A stretch of 64,000 bases of DNA from Antedon mediterranea. Taxonomy: Eukaryota; Echinodermata; Crinoidea; Comatulida; Antedonidae. The stretch covers positions 14,771,312 through 14,835,311 of the forward strand of contig NC_092675.1 in the NCBI RefSeq assembly GCF_964355755.1, given 5' to 3'. The translations under genes and the position numbers were made by a program. Under the pieces are notes generated by a model. The model was not told where the DNA came from. It ran no database searches and saw nothing but the letters and a program-made list of their open reading frames with translations. This document shows, piece after piece, positions 54,905 to 64,000 of the stretch. Positions within the stretch are counted from its first letter, which is position 1, and every line of letters starts with the position of its first letter.

Positions 54905-56600
54905 TGTGACTGTACTAATACCATAAAGTACTGCATGGTACAAGAACAACTTACATGCAGTCCAAAATTGATGGCTGTGATTCTGACCAACGTCGATTGT
55001 TCCGCATTATGAACAAACTTCTTGGTAAAGGAAAAGATGGTTCCTTTCCAACTGCTGTGTCTGACTTGCAACTTGCCAACGACTTTAACACCTTATTTCG
55101 TGACAAGGTTGTTAATCTCAGGAAGTCATTTGGTGATCTACCATGCCCACATCAAATTACTCAGCAGCTGGATTCAGAACATTCATCAAACTCACCCCCA
55201 CTTTGCAATTTCACCGTAGTCACTGATGATGTAATTCACAAGCTAATAATGAACATGTCATCAAAGACTTTAGCTCTTGATCCATTTCTAACATATTTTC
55301 TTTTACAATTTCAAAGCATATTGACTCCAGTATTTAGAATTATTATTAATTTATCTTTATCAACTGGTACCTTTCCTGATGATTTGAAGTTGGGTCTAGT
55401 TACACCCATTTTAAAGAAGCCTTCAGTGGATCATACTTCCATGGCAAATTTTCGACCTATTCATAATGTCGCTTTCTTATCTACTGTAAGATCCTTGAGA
55501 AATGCTTTAAATCTCATACATTTTCTTGACGACAATAATCTGTTCGACCCTCTTATATAGAAAGCACCACAGTACAGAGTCAGCCATAGTCTGTGTACCT
55601 CGACCTGTCGGCAGCTTTTGATACCATTGGTCATTCCATTCTTATTGCAAGACTCTCGTCTATTGGTATCCGTGGATCTGCTCTGACTTGGTTCAAGTCA
55701 TACTTGTCTTCTAGGAAGCAGCAGGTCCAGATTGGTAATTTCAAATCCACCTCTATCGACCTGAAATGAGGTGTTCCTCAAAGATCAATACTGGGTCCAG
55801 TATTGTTTTTAGTTTACATCTCGCCCTTGAGTGATATCATTAGGAGAGATTGTGTCCAATATCATGTGTACGCAGAGGATACACAACTGTACATCAGCTT
55901 TAAACCAGCAGAGTTTAATGAGGCAAAGTCGGTTATCGAAGCTTGTGTTGTTGATGTTCAGGATTGGCTAACTAAAAACATGCTCTTTTTTCACCGTGGT
56001 AAAACCTTGTTGGAGGTTAGAAAAATCGGAGTTTTATTTGACTCAGCAATGACTATGTCCAGACATATCAACAACATTAGTAAATCTAATACCTACCACC
56101 TTCGTAACATAAGATCAATTCGCAAATCCTTAACCCACTCCTCGCTTATTAAACTTGTCCATGCACTAATATTATCATGGTTAGACTACTGCAATGTCAG
56201 TTTGGTCTACCAAATAAAGAACTTAATACATTACAACTTCTTTTAAATACTGCAGCTCGACTTGTATCCGAAACTTCAAAATTTGCTCATATTACACCAA
56301 TATTATATAAACTTCACTGGCTTTCAATTAAACAACAAATTATTTTTAAACTAATGTTAATTACATATAAATCTCTTCACGACAAATCATCATCATATAT
56401 TTCCATTTTAATAATACGTAGATCTTCAGTTGCAAAAGATCTCTTAGGTTTACCACTAATCCATCTGCACTTTTTGTTCCACCCAGCCGCCTTAAGACCT
56501 ATGGTGATCAAGCTTCTTTGTAATTACTTTCTGTTTTTTCTCTCAGCGCTTTGGGACAATCTTTTGATTGTATAAATTGAACAACATTTAACATACGCCG
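54905..56600 (+). mobile_element. L2/CR1-group LINE, 3' part (reverse transcriptase)
   Basis: This continues the LINE from 52305: SKIDGCDSDQRRLFRIMNKL, then the RT start DLKLGLVTPILKKPSVDH and MANFRPIHNVAF. A degenerate motif A (LDLSAAFDTI-type) lies near 55600, and motif B (GVPQ.SILGPVLFLVYISPL) at 55770-55830. Motif C is YHVYAEDTQLYISF, where the usual YADDTQ reads YAEDTQ. Post-RT blocks are DWLTKNMLFFHRGKT, GLPNKELNTLQLLLNTAARL and LHWLSIKQQIIFKLMLITYK. The sequence ends in AGCGCTTTGGGACAATC, a typical CR1-group 3' end. Frames break near 55560, 55770 and 56190. Confidence 0.87.
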
Positions 56601-57090
56601 CTCATATTAAGACAAAAAATGGGCCTATAGAGACTAGGCATAGCTTGGCATGTTTAACCATGCATATATATTTGGTGATAAATATTATATTGCAATGAAC
56701 GATTCTTTTGTTTTAATTAAAAACATAACATAACTTTATATTTACTATTTGTTTTCTTAATCATTTGCAGAATTTTAATGATTCTTCCATGTCTCGATAC
56801 CATTCAGTTAACGTTTTTCATTTACGCTATTTTTCAGAAATACAGTAAGGTTGAAATCATACTAATGCTCAAAGTAAACCATCACTAAGCATTTTAAAAA
56901 TTAGAAAAATATCTAGTACTAGTAGAAAGTGAAAATTACAATGTTTCCATGCCTAAAATTTAAAGTTCACTCCAGCTCTCTAGATTTTAAATACCATTTC
57001 TTCCTTGATGTCAAATCTTGAAATCAATTAGCAATTAAATTAGCCCATGATAAATATGAATTAGAAAGTGATATCTATCAATACAATTAT
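56601..57090. other. AT-rich spacer
   Basis: Nothing supported between the LINE 3' end and the first Penelope-like element. Confidence 0.4.
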
Positions 57091-57140
57091 CTGCTGGTGT
57101 CCCCCTTTGGACCCGAGCATCCAAAGGGGGACACCAGCAG
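57091..57140. repeat. 21-bp hairpin at the start of Penelope-like element 1
   Basis: CTGCTGGTGTCCCCCTTTGG plus A (57091-57111) is the exact complement of 57120-57140 across the loop CCCGAGCA. It is a short inverted piece of the terminal repeat joined to the main copy, a usual feature at the 5' end of Penelope-like insertions. Confidence 0.85.
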
Positions 57141-57304
57141 AAAGCTGAACATCAAAGGAGAGGTGGCGTCATTCACCGAACTATGACGAATGACAGAACA
57201 TTATGTCAACGTCATTTGCGTGAACAAGGCTACTGAAAGTAGCTGAAAAGTAGCAAGTAAGTACTTGTCAACTGGTTTAACTAAAAGTTAACCTTTATTT
57301 ATTT
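57112..57304 (+). repeat. 5' pLTR of Penelope-like element 1
   Basis: Direct match to 59844-60006, including CGAACTATGACGAATGACAG, CGTCATTTGCGTGAACAAGG and AACTGGTTTAACTAAAAGTT. It has about 30 bases (around GGAGAGGTGGCGTC) absent from the 3' copy. Confidence 0.85.
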
Positions 57305-59843
57305 AAATATTCATTGAAACCAGATGAAATTTGTTGAGAATCTACGTACGATCTATGGTGAGGAAACAATAAATATTGTTCGCCAAGAAGAAAAATTAGT
57401 GAGGAAGGTTTCCCGCCAACGAAATCATAGGGTTTTTACATTACAATGTAAACGTAAAAACATCACACCTCCGAGTCTACGTCTCAGCTGTCCAATAAAC
57501 ACAGGAAAAGCTCACAGCATCATAAAACAAGCGGAAAAACAACTAATAAGAGAACGAATTAGGGTAATCACCAACAATATAGAAAATCTAGATCAAAGAA
57601 AAGTAGTTCTAGAAAGAAAACTAGATCAAAATATTACGAACGGGGGGGATAGGAACAATATCCGGAACTTCATACAGAAATGTCAAGAGTCAGAGTTTAT
57701 CAAAACAAAGGAACGACATGTAAACAAACTCTCATGGTGGGAAGAAAAGGCGAAGAAACTAAGAAATAACATCAACAAGAAAATAGATTTGAACGGCACG
57801 ATATTGAAAGAAAAATGGGTAGTAAATTTGTCAGACAGGAATCTATCACCGATCGAGCACGACATACTAGAAAAAGGCCTGAATTTTGCGATTGCCAAAG
57901 AAACGCTACCCATCCAGGATGTGATCGTAGCCACTGAAGTAGCCTGTGAACAGATAACTGAAGCGGAAAGAGATATTGTACGAGGTAAGGTTAGTAGCAT
58001 TTTAAAAACCACCAAACCACCACAAACAAATATCACAAAAGAGCAACATTCAGCCATACATAGCCTAAAAAAAGACAAAAAAATCATGATCTTACCGGCA
58101 GATAAAGGCAAAGCTACGGTGATCATGAACACCCCACCCCTGATTACAAACGTAAGGTAAACATGATGAAAGATGGGGATGTCTCCGAAAAACTTAAAAA
58201 GGACCCTACAAAGAAATACAAGAGAAACCTTGTGGAAATCCTAAACAGATTACTAGAAGAAAAGAAAATAACATATCAATGGAAAACCAAACTCTTCCCC
58301 ACTGCAGAAATCATCCCACGATTATACTGCACACCTAAAATCCACAAACAGAACAGTCCATTACGCCCAATCGTAGACAATATTAACACAATATACTATG
58401 AAGTCTCCAAATTGCTCTCAAAATTATTATCACCGTTGGTTGGAAACACAGAATTCCATGTGGAAAATTCTAAACAATTAGCAGTCGACATAAAAGCACT
58501 GAACAACATAGACATAGGAAAACACACACTTGTATCCTTTGATGTTATATCGCTATTCACAAAGCTAAGACACCTATAAAACCAACAATCAACATAACAC
58601 ACAACACTTTACTGAAAGAAACCAAGATCTTGGAACAAGTCCAAAGAAAATTAAACACTAATTTGAAAACGGAGGACATCATGGAGCTGTTAAGCCTAGT
58701 TCTTAACACAACATATTTCACATTTAATGGTGATATTTACAGACAAAAAGAGGGAATGGCAATGGGCAGCCCTGTCAGCCCCATAATGGCAAATATATTC
58801 ATGGAAGACATGGAACAACGTGCCACAGAAACAGCACCATCACATATCAAACCGATTTTCTGGCGCAGATATGTAGACTATGTCCTGGCAATTGTACCAA
58901 TTGGATTTGAAGAAGAACTCCTCCAACATCTAAACACCATTGACCAGACAGGCCAAATAAAATTCACCATGGAGAACATGAAAAACAATGCCATCCCTTT
59001 CCTCGATACTCTAATCACTATCCAAGACAATGGTAACATAAAAACATCAGTGTACAGAAAATCGACACACACAGACCAATACCTGCACTTTCAATCAAAT
59101 CACCCGCTCGAACATAAACTTAGCGTAGTCAACACCCTAGTGGACAGATGTGAAGCCATCGTATCAACAGAAGAAGGACAAAAACAAGAAATGAGTCATA
59201 TAAAAGCAGCTTTATCAACATGCGGATATCCAGAATGGAGTTTTAAAAGAGTTAAAGACAAAAGGGAACATAGAAAAGCAAACAAAGACAAAGAAATAAC
59301 AACAGATAAAGAAAAATCCAAAGTCAACATTGGTTTACCATATGTCGAAGGAATGACTCAAAGGCTAAGAAGAACATTGAAACAGCACAATATAAATACA
59401 TATATCACTCCCAAAAACAAATTAAGAGAAAGTCTCGTTCATCCTAAAGACAAGATTGACAAAGATCAACAGTGTGGTATAGTCTACCAAGTAGGTTGCC
59501 ACAACTGCAAGAAAGGTATACATAGGGGAAACGGGCAGAGCATTAAAAACAAGAATAACAGAACACAAAACAGACGTGGAAAAAAATACGGTAGGGACAA
59601 GAACCAGAAGTGCTCGCCATTCAAAATCTAAAATTCTACACAAATCAGCTATCACAGATCACGCCACCATAGAAAATCACATACCGGATTTTGAAAATAC
59701 AAAAATATTAGACAAAGAACAACACTACTTATCAAGAAAAATAAAAGAAGCCATTTGGATAAGAAAAACGAATATGAACATCAACAGAGACCAGGGAGGA
59801 CATGAACTGAGCCAAATCTACAATTACTTAATAAAAAGGGACA

Positions 59844-60006
59844 CCCGAGCATCCAAAGGGGGACACCAGCAGAAAGCTGGCCGAACTATGACGAATGACA
59901 GAACATCATGTCAACGTCATTTGCGTGAACAAGGCTACTGAAAGTAGCTGAAACGTAGCAAGTAAGTACTTGTCAACTGGTTTAACTAAAAGTTAACCTT
60001 TATTTA
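59844..60006 (+). repeat. 3' pLTR of Penelope-like element 1
   Basis: See the 5' copy. It contains GGCTACTGAAAGTAGCTGAAACGTAGC-type sequence in which a GCTAC/GTAGC stem precedes GAAAC. This is only loosely like a hammerhead core. Confidence 0.85.
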
Positions 60007-60214
60007 CAATAGGTCCTTAAATCTCGACAACCACTGGTCACAGTAAGGTAATTTTGGTCTCAAATTGATCAGTAGGTATACATTTATATTCAGTCTAATG
60101 GGAAATTGTATTATTAAATAAGTTCATTTGGATCTGATAATGTAATGTGAAAAAAAAGTTACTTCTATATGATCCAATATAGTATCGAGTTTGTAAGATG
60201 ATATCGGTACTTAC

Positions 60215-60305
60215 ATTTCCAGAGAACTTGACGTTTCGCCTACTAACAGCAAGGCATAATCATAAGTGAATACGTTCTGGTGACGTAGCGGTGACGTTAC
60301 GGTGA
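60215..60305 (-). ncRNA. Inverted copy of the hammerhead-like fold (5' end of element 2)
   Basis: On the minus strand the same sequence order occurs: CTTATGATTATGCC, then GGCGAAACGTC, within the inverted terminal repeat. The stem I partner sequences here read CCAGAAC and GTTCTCTGG as well. Confidence 0.45.
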
Positions 60306-61288
60306 CACGGTTGAAAGGAGCCATTGTGAAGTTTACCGCTTGGAGTTATCCAAGTTAAATGTCCCACAGAACTACACATTTGTCTCGTACGATGTTTTAT
60401 CCCTATTCACCAAGACACCCACAGTGTAGCATTAAAAATCATACGAAAAAATGATGATGACTTAAAAGAACGTACAAATCTCTCGGTCGATGACATTTTA
60501 GAATTGCTGTCCCTTCTGATAAATACCACCTATTTCAGCTTCAACGGATACTTCTATAAACAAATAGAAGGTGTTGCGATGGGAAGCCCAGTGAGCCCTA
60601 TTGTGGTGAACCTGTTTCGAGAATGGCTAGAAGAGGAAGCACTCAAAACAGCTAATACAGAAATTAAGCCACTGATATGGAAAAGATACGTAGATGACGT
60701 GTTAGCAGTTGTTCCAGAAGGAGCTGCTGACAACCTTAATTATCATCTTAAGTCAATCGATCCCACACACATTACTTTCACAACAGAACATATGACTAAT
60801 AACACTATACCTTTCCTAGACGTCTCTATTACACTCATTGACAACAAAATTACTACATCAGTTTAAAGAAAACCTACTCATACCAACCAATATTTACACT
60901 TTCATTCATGTCACCCATTACAACATAAATTGAGTGTTGTGAGCACACTTGTGGACAGATGTCAGAATGTTGTTTCCACGCAGAAAGAACAAGAGAATGA
61001 AGTTAAAATCATAAGAACTGCTCTATCTGCATGCGAATATCCCAAGTGTGTTAACAAAATTTAAAAAAACAAAAAACAGAACGACAAAGCAGAAAAGAAT
61101 GAAAACATAGAAAGAGAAAAAGGAAGTATTGGAATTCCATATATCCCAAATATGTCGGAAAGAATACGAAGATGCCTAAAAGAACATAACATTAACACAT
61201 ACTTTATTCCTGAAAATAAGTTAAGAAACCAGTTGTACACCCAAAAAACAAAATTAAAAAAGAAGACTCTTGTGGTGTTGTATATCAA

Positions 61289-61684
61289 GTGAACTGTCAT
61301 AACTGCAATAGTATGTATGTTGGAGAAACAGGACGAGCGCTGAAGACCAGGATTAAAGAACATAAAACCGAAGTTGTAGAACAATGCAAAGGTGTTTCAA
61401 CCAGATCAAGCAGAAAGTCGGCGTCAGAAAAGTTTCACAGCTCGGCTATCACGGATCATATGGCGACTCTTGGTCACACACCCAATTGGAACAACATCAA
61501 AATCTTAGCAAAAGAAACTGAATGGAACACAAGAAAAATAAAAGAAGCGATACATATAAGATTACACCCTAATAATATGAATAGAGATGAAGGAGCATAT
61601 GAACTATCGCACATTTACGATAACATTCTAAAATGTAAAGAGACCGACCCCCGCACATCCCGCTTGGATAACTCCAAGCCGTAA
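61289..61684 (+). pseudogene. GIY-YIG endonuclease region of Penelope-like element 2
   Basis: This is the best preserved frame of element 2. MYVGETGRALKTRIKEH holds the YVGxTGR catalytic signature (Tyr, Gly, Arg), preceded by a CHNC knuckle upstream of the first Met. HSSAITDHMATLGHT is the second conserved block, and KIKEAIHIRLHPNNMNRDEG the Glu-containing third block. In Penelope-type elements this domain nicks the target to prime reverse transcription. The frame is separated from RT by a shift near 61250, so it is not expressed as a fusion. Confidence 0.8.
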
Positions 61685-61719
61685 ACTTCACAATGGCTCC
61701 TTTCAACAGTGTCACCGTA

Positions 61720-61805
61720 ACGTCACTGCTACGTCACCAGAACGTATTCACTTATGATTATGCCTTGCTGTTAGTAGGCGAAACGTCTAGTTCTCTGGAA
61801 ATGTA
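61720..61805 (+). ncRNA. Hammerhead-ribozyme-like fold in the 3' terminal repeat of element 2
   Basis: CTTATGA (61751-61757; consensus CUGANGA, one mismatch) precedes a GCC...GGC stem II, then GAAA and CGTC (61780-61787). CCAGAAC just upstream (about 61737-61743) can pair with GTTCTCTGG just downstream (about 61790-61798) as stem I. Hammerhead motifs are known in Penelope-like element termini. The mismatch at the G of CUGA would probably abolish cleavage in this copy. Confidence 0.5.
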
Positions 61806-62384
61806 AGTACCGATATCATCTTACAAACTTTACACTATATTGGATCATATAGAAGTAACTTTTTTTCACATGGGAAATTGTAGTCGAAAATGACCGAAAA
61901 TGCCATTTCTTACTTTTGACCCACTACCCAGGGCATGTATGTATCTCCGTAACTATTGGTCGTAAACACTCGCAATATACATTTTGTTATTTGTTGAACA
62001 TTTTGAAAAATTTTACAAAAGGTGAAAGGGTCATGGTCAAGGGTTATATGAACAAACACAAATAGGTACTTGTATCTCTGCAACCACTGGTCGCAGCAAG
62101 TCAATTTTATTCTCAAAATGTTGAGAAGGCATCGTAAAAACTTCAATTTGGTATCAAATTGTTGGAAATAAACATATTTACATTCATTCTAACAGAAAAT
62201 TTTGTGAAAAGATGATCAGAAATACTATTAATTACTATTAATTAGTTTCAAACTAAAAACATACCTCCATACAACTTATTCTTATATAAATGTTATACTG
62301 ATGCTTTAAATGGTTTCATTATAGGAATTACAACAAATCCTTTACTGTTTGTAATTGTACTTTTGCTTATAATAATGCTAGAAA

Positions 62385-62450
62385 ATATTGTTGACCCCTG
62401 AGGATGATCAAACATCGATAGAAACGTCAAACTCAACAGTTCTTTTCAGA
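62385..62450 (+). ncRNA. Second hammerhead-like motif, isolated
   Basis: CTGAGGA (62399-62405, matching CUGANGA exactly) is followed by a short GAT...ATC stem, GAAA and CGTC. TGTTGA upstream can pair with TCAACA downstream as stem I. No coding region is attached, so it may be the 3' remnant of another Penelope-like or related retroelement. Confidence 0.45.
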
Positions 62451-62474
62451 ATGCTAGAAATAACTTACCGTATT

Positions 62475-62605
62475 TATCCGAATAAAGGCCCCGTTCACAG
62501 GGGTGTTTAGGGGGAAGGGGTGTTTATACGGTGGAGGCGTTTATTTTTTTTTTTTGTATAATATGGTAACATGTATAATCAAATAAATACACCCTAGATA
62601 TAAAA
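62475..62605. repeat. Dispersed repeat with GAATAAAGGCC and ATAATATGGTAACAT
   Basis: Related to 28780-29090 by the ATAATATGGTAACAT-TATAATCAAAT block, with a G-rich, TTTATT-containing head. Confidence 0.5.
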
Positions 62606-62639
62606 AAAATACAACACAATTAAAATCGTAATAAGAACT

Positions 62640-64000
62640 AGAATTTAATTCGTCACTTTGACAAATTATAGGTGATCATTTTTATCATTTTAATGAAATT
62701 AACATTTTTTAAACATGCACGTACGTTAACATACGATCGTAAAAAGCTGATGTACGCCATCCTATGACATGATGCATATACACTTCTAGTGCTGAGTTGT
62801 ACCTATTATGTGTCATATACAATATGTACAGTATATACTGTATATCTATATACAGTGTAGCATAGGTGAAATTACGGGACCCACATCATGATCAAATTTT
62901 TTGGTATGATGGAATTATCAAAATAAACTCGAAGATGACAATTTCGTAAGATAATGAATTGAGCAAATAAATATAAGGATTGGAAGAGAATTTGACACGT
63001 AGAAGCGCAATGCGCGCTCTTTGAAATTTGTATAACTTTGACTAAAGAAATTTAAAAACAACGTTTTAACTTCAACTGGCCATATGATAACATCACAACA
63101 TCCGATAGGCTTAATTTTTATATGAATTCAAATCTACATTTTATCAGCTTTCATAATAAGTTATAATCTTCAAGGTCACCTTTAATTCTGAAGAGCTATA
63201 AGATATTCAAATGTATGGTGTAGCTGAAATTACACGACCTAGGTTATTCAAGTCTTTCCGCGTGATGACGTCATCAAAATAAAAATGTTGACAACTCATG
63301 AGAAAGATAATTATTTGAGCCAAGCACAAAAGATAAAAATTACTAATTTTTAAATTGAAGTGGCCATTTGTTGACGTCATACCATTTTGTACGTCTAATG
63401 TGTACATGAATATGTATCTACAACCCAATGGCTTCCCGAATTAGTTAAAAAAATTGGGGTCACCTGCCATTCTGAAGAGTTATATTCATTTTAAAAAGGC
63501 CTTATTTTTCACCATTTTCATCACTTTGATGCAATTAATTTGCGCATTTTGTCATTTTTAACCTGCTCGTATAGCGTTATTTTAAGTCGGAACTGACTCA
63601 AATTTGGTGAATGTACTAAGGATGGTGAGTAGAATGAGATTTGTAAAAACAAATTCATATTTTTTACCCTTTTTAAGTATCGCGCACGCAAATTTTTTTT
63701 TTTGCGCAGTAATTTTTTGAAACACGCAAATGGCCTAATTCATGCTCTAAATTGATCAAAACTTAATTTTGAGCGTTTTAAATTTTTAACGCGCGATTTC
63801 ACGCGCATGACCCTACGTACGTTTTTATTTGCTAATATTTTTACCCTTGACCTGAAGTTTACGTGTAGTGAATTTCATTAATATGTGATAATGAATTATG
63901 GAGATATCATTGATAATGTGATTTTGCAAAATGGCGTATAAATGACGTCACGGATGAGTGATCACGCTGGAAAGCTTATTAGGATTAAGTTATATTATTT
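62640..64000. repeat. Dispersed repeat family D with TGACGTCA monomers, copy 2
   Basis: AATTCGTCACTTTGACAA (62648), CAACTGGCCATATGATAACATC (63070), a TGGCCATTTGTTGACGTCAT phrase (63362) and an ATGACGTCACGGATG phrase (63942) recur in the same order as at 48560-49560. GAAATTACGGGACCCA (62868) is the complement of a phrase at 38052. No coding sequence is supported. Confidence 0.6.

Larger units (their letters stand above)
57091..60006 (+). mobile_element. Penelope-like element 1, near full length, inactivated
   Basis: Direct terminal repeats (pLTRs) at 57112-57304 and 59844-60006 flank one long coding region. The N-terminal part (57324-58160) is basic and ends in LPADKGKATVIM. RT follows: PRLYCTPKIHKQNSPLRPIV, TLVSFDVISLFTK, GMAMGSPVSPIMANIFMEDM, then RRYVDYVLAIV, where the second catalytic Asp of YVDD is Tyr. 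IPFLDTLI and HPLEHKLSVVNTLVDR come next. A GIY-YIG endonuclease region follows (CGIVYQVGCHNC, ITEHKTD, KSAITDHAT, RKIKEAIWIRK), ending ELSQIYNYL. Frames shift near 58150, 58580 and 59550. A 21-bp hairpin opens the element at 57091-57140. Confidence 0.9.
60135..61880 (+). mobile_element. Penelope-like element 2, 5'-truncated with inverted ends
   Basis: About 230 bases at the left (60135-60355) are the inverted copy of the right end (61660-61880). Between them the coding region begins within RT (NYTFVSYDVLSLFTKTP) and continues GVAMGSPVSPIVVNLFREWL and KRYVDDVLAVVPEG, with the catalytic YVDD intact, then IPFLDVSITLI. There is a TAA at 60864-60866, then readable RKPTHTNQYLHFHS. After a shift the GIY-YIG region at 61289-61684 reads YQVNCHNCNSMYVGETGRAL, KTRIKEHKTE and SSAITDHMATLGHTPN, ending ELSHIYDNILKC. 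It is not a copy of element 1 but the same family group. Confidence 0.9.

Noticed and set aside
59844-60006. Hammerhead ribozyme in the pLTR of Penelope-like element 1
   Set aside because: GAAAC and short stems are present, but the CUGANGA core cannot be matched without several changes.

Overview
This is an AT-rich, repeat-dominated animal nuclear window. I infer an invertebrate deuterostome, most likely an echinoderm. The reasons are the many short TAGGCCTAG-type palindromes, spliced genes with long introns, several LINE lineages, Penelope-like elements, and a Gypsy remnant whose integrase lies upstream of its reverse transcriptase, an order known mainly from deuterostome Gmr1-like elements. 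The species is not determined. No rRNA, tRNA, prokaryotic operon or CRISPR array was seen.

Host genes are few. The clear one is MED26 (Mediator subunit 26) on the minus strand: three exons at 24358-24420, 17811-17885 and 16175-17599 join in phase into a protein of about 520 residues, with a TFIIS N-terminal-type domain and the conserved C-terminal end. Its 6.5 kb first intron holds a LINE remnant and a 2.2 kb inverted-repeat element. Two phase-matched minus-strand exons (47717-47838 and 44797-44900) look like the 3' end of an unidentified gene with one membrane segment. Their shared intron is filled by a foldback-type transposon that starts about 25 bases from the splice acceptor.

Layout. 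1-3590: decayed LINE with an (ATT)n tail. 3689-4669: Mutator-like TIR element with a 9-bp target duplication. 5531-6739: PIF/Harbinger-like TIR element with a TTA duplication. 6900-9150: minus-strand Gmr1-like Gypsy remnant, split by a LINE at 7395-8106. 9250-11938: short tandem repeat, then an L2/CR1-group LINE. 12367-13075: 15-bp minisatellite. 16175-24600: MED26. 24748-29100: tandem duplications, hairpins and GC-rich repeats. 29922-31600: broken transposon-type genes (Myb/SANT-like domain; Cys-rich protein). 32700-36840: mixed repeats and an RTE-type LINE on the minus strand. 38044-42370: inverted repeats around a roughly 175-bp satellite array. 44797-47838: exons plus foldback element. 47996-56600: a LINE interrupted by a 2.6 kb long-TIR element that has a third, solo arm nearby. 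57091-61880: two Penelope-like elements with GIY-YIG endonuclease regions, the second carrying a hammerhead-like fold in its terminal repeats. 62390-64000: dispersed repeats.

Almost every mobile-element reading frame is broken by frameshifts or stops, so the window is mainly a record of nested insertions. The least ordinary signals are a set of 28-37 bp palindromic insertions flanked by 7-bp direct repeats, the foldback element with opposing minisatellite arms, the integrase-first Gypsy, and the hammerhead-like termini.
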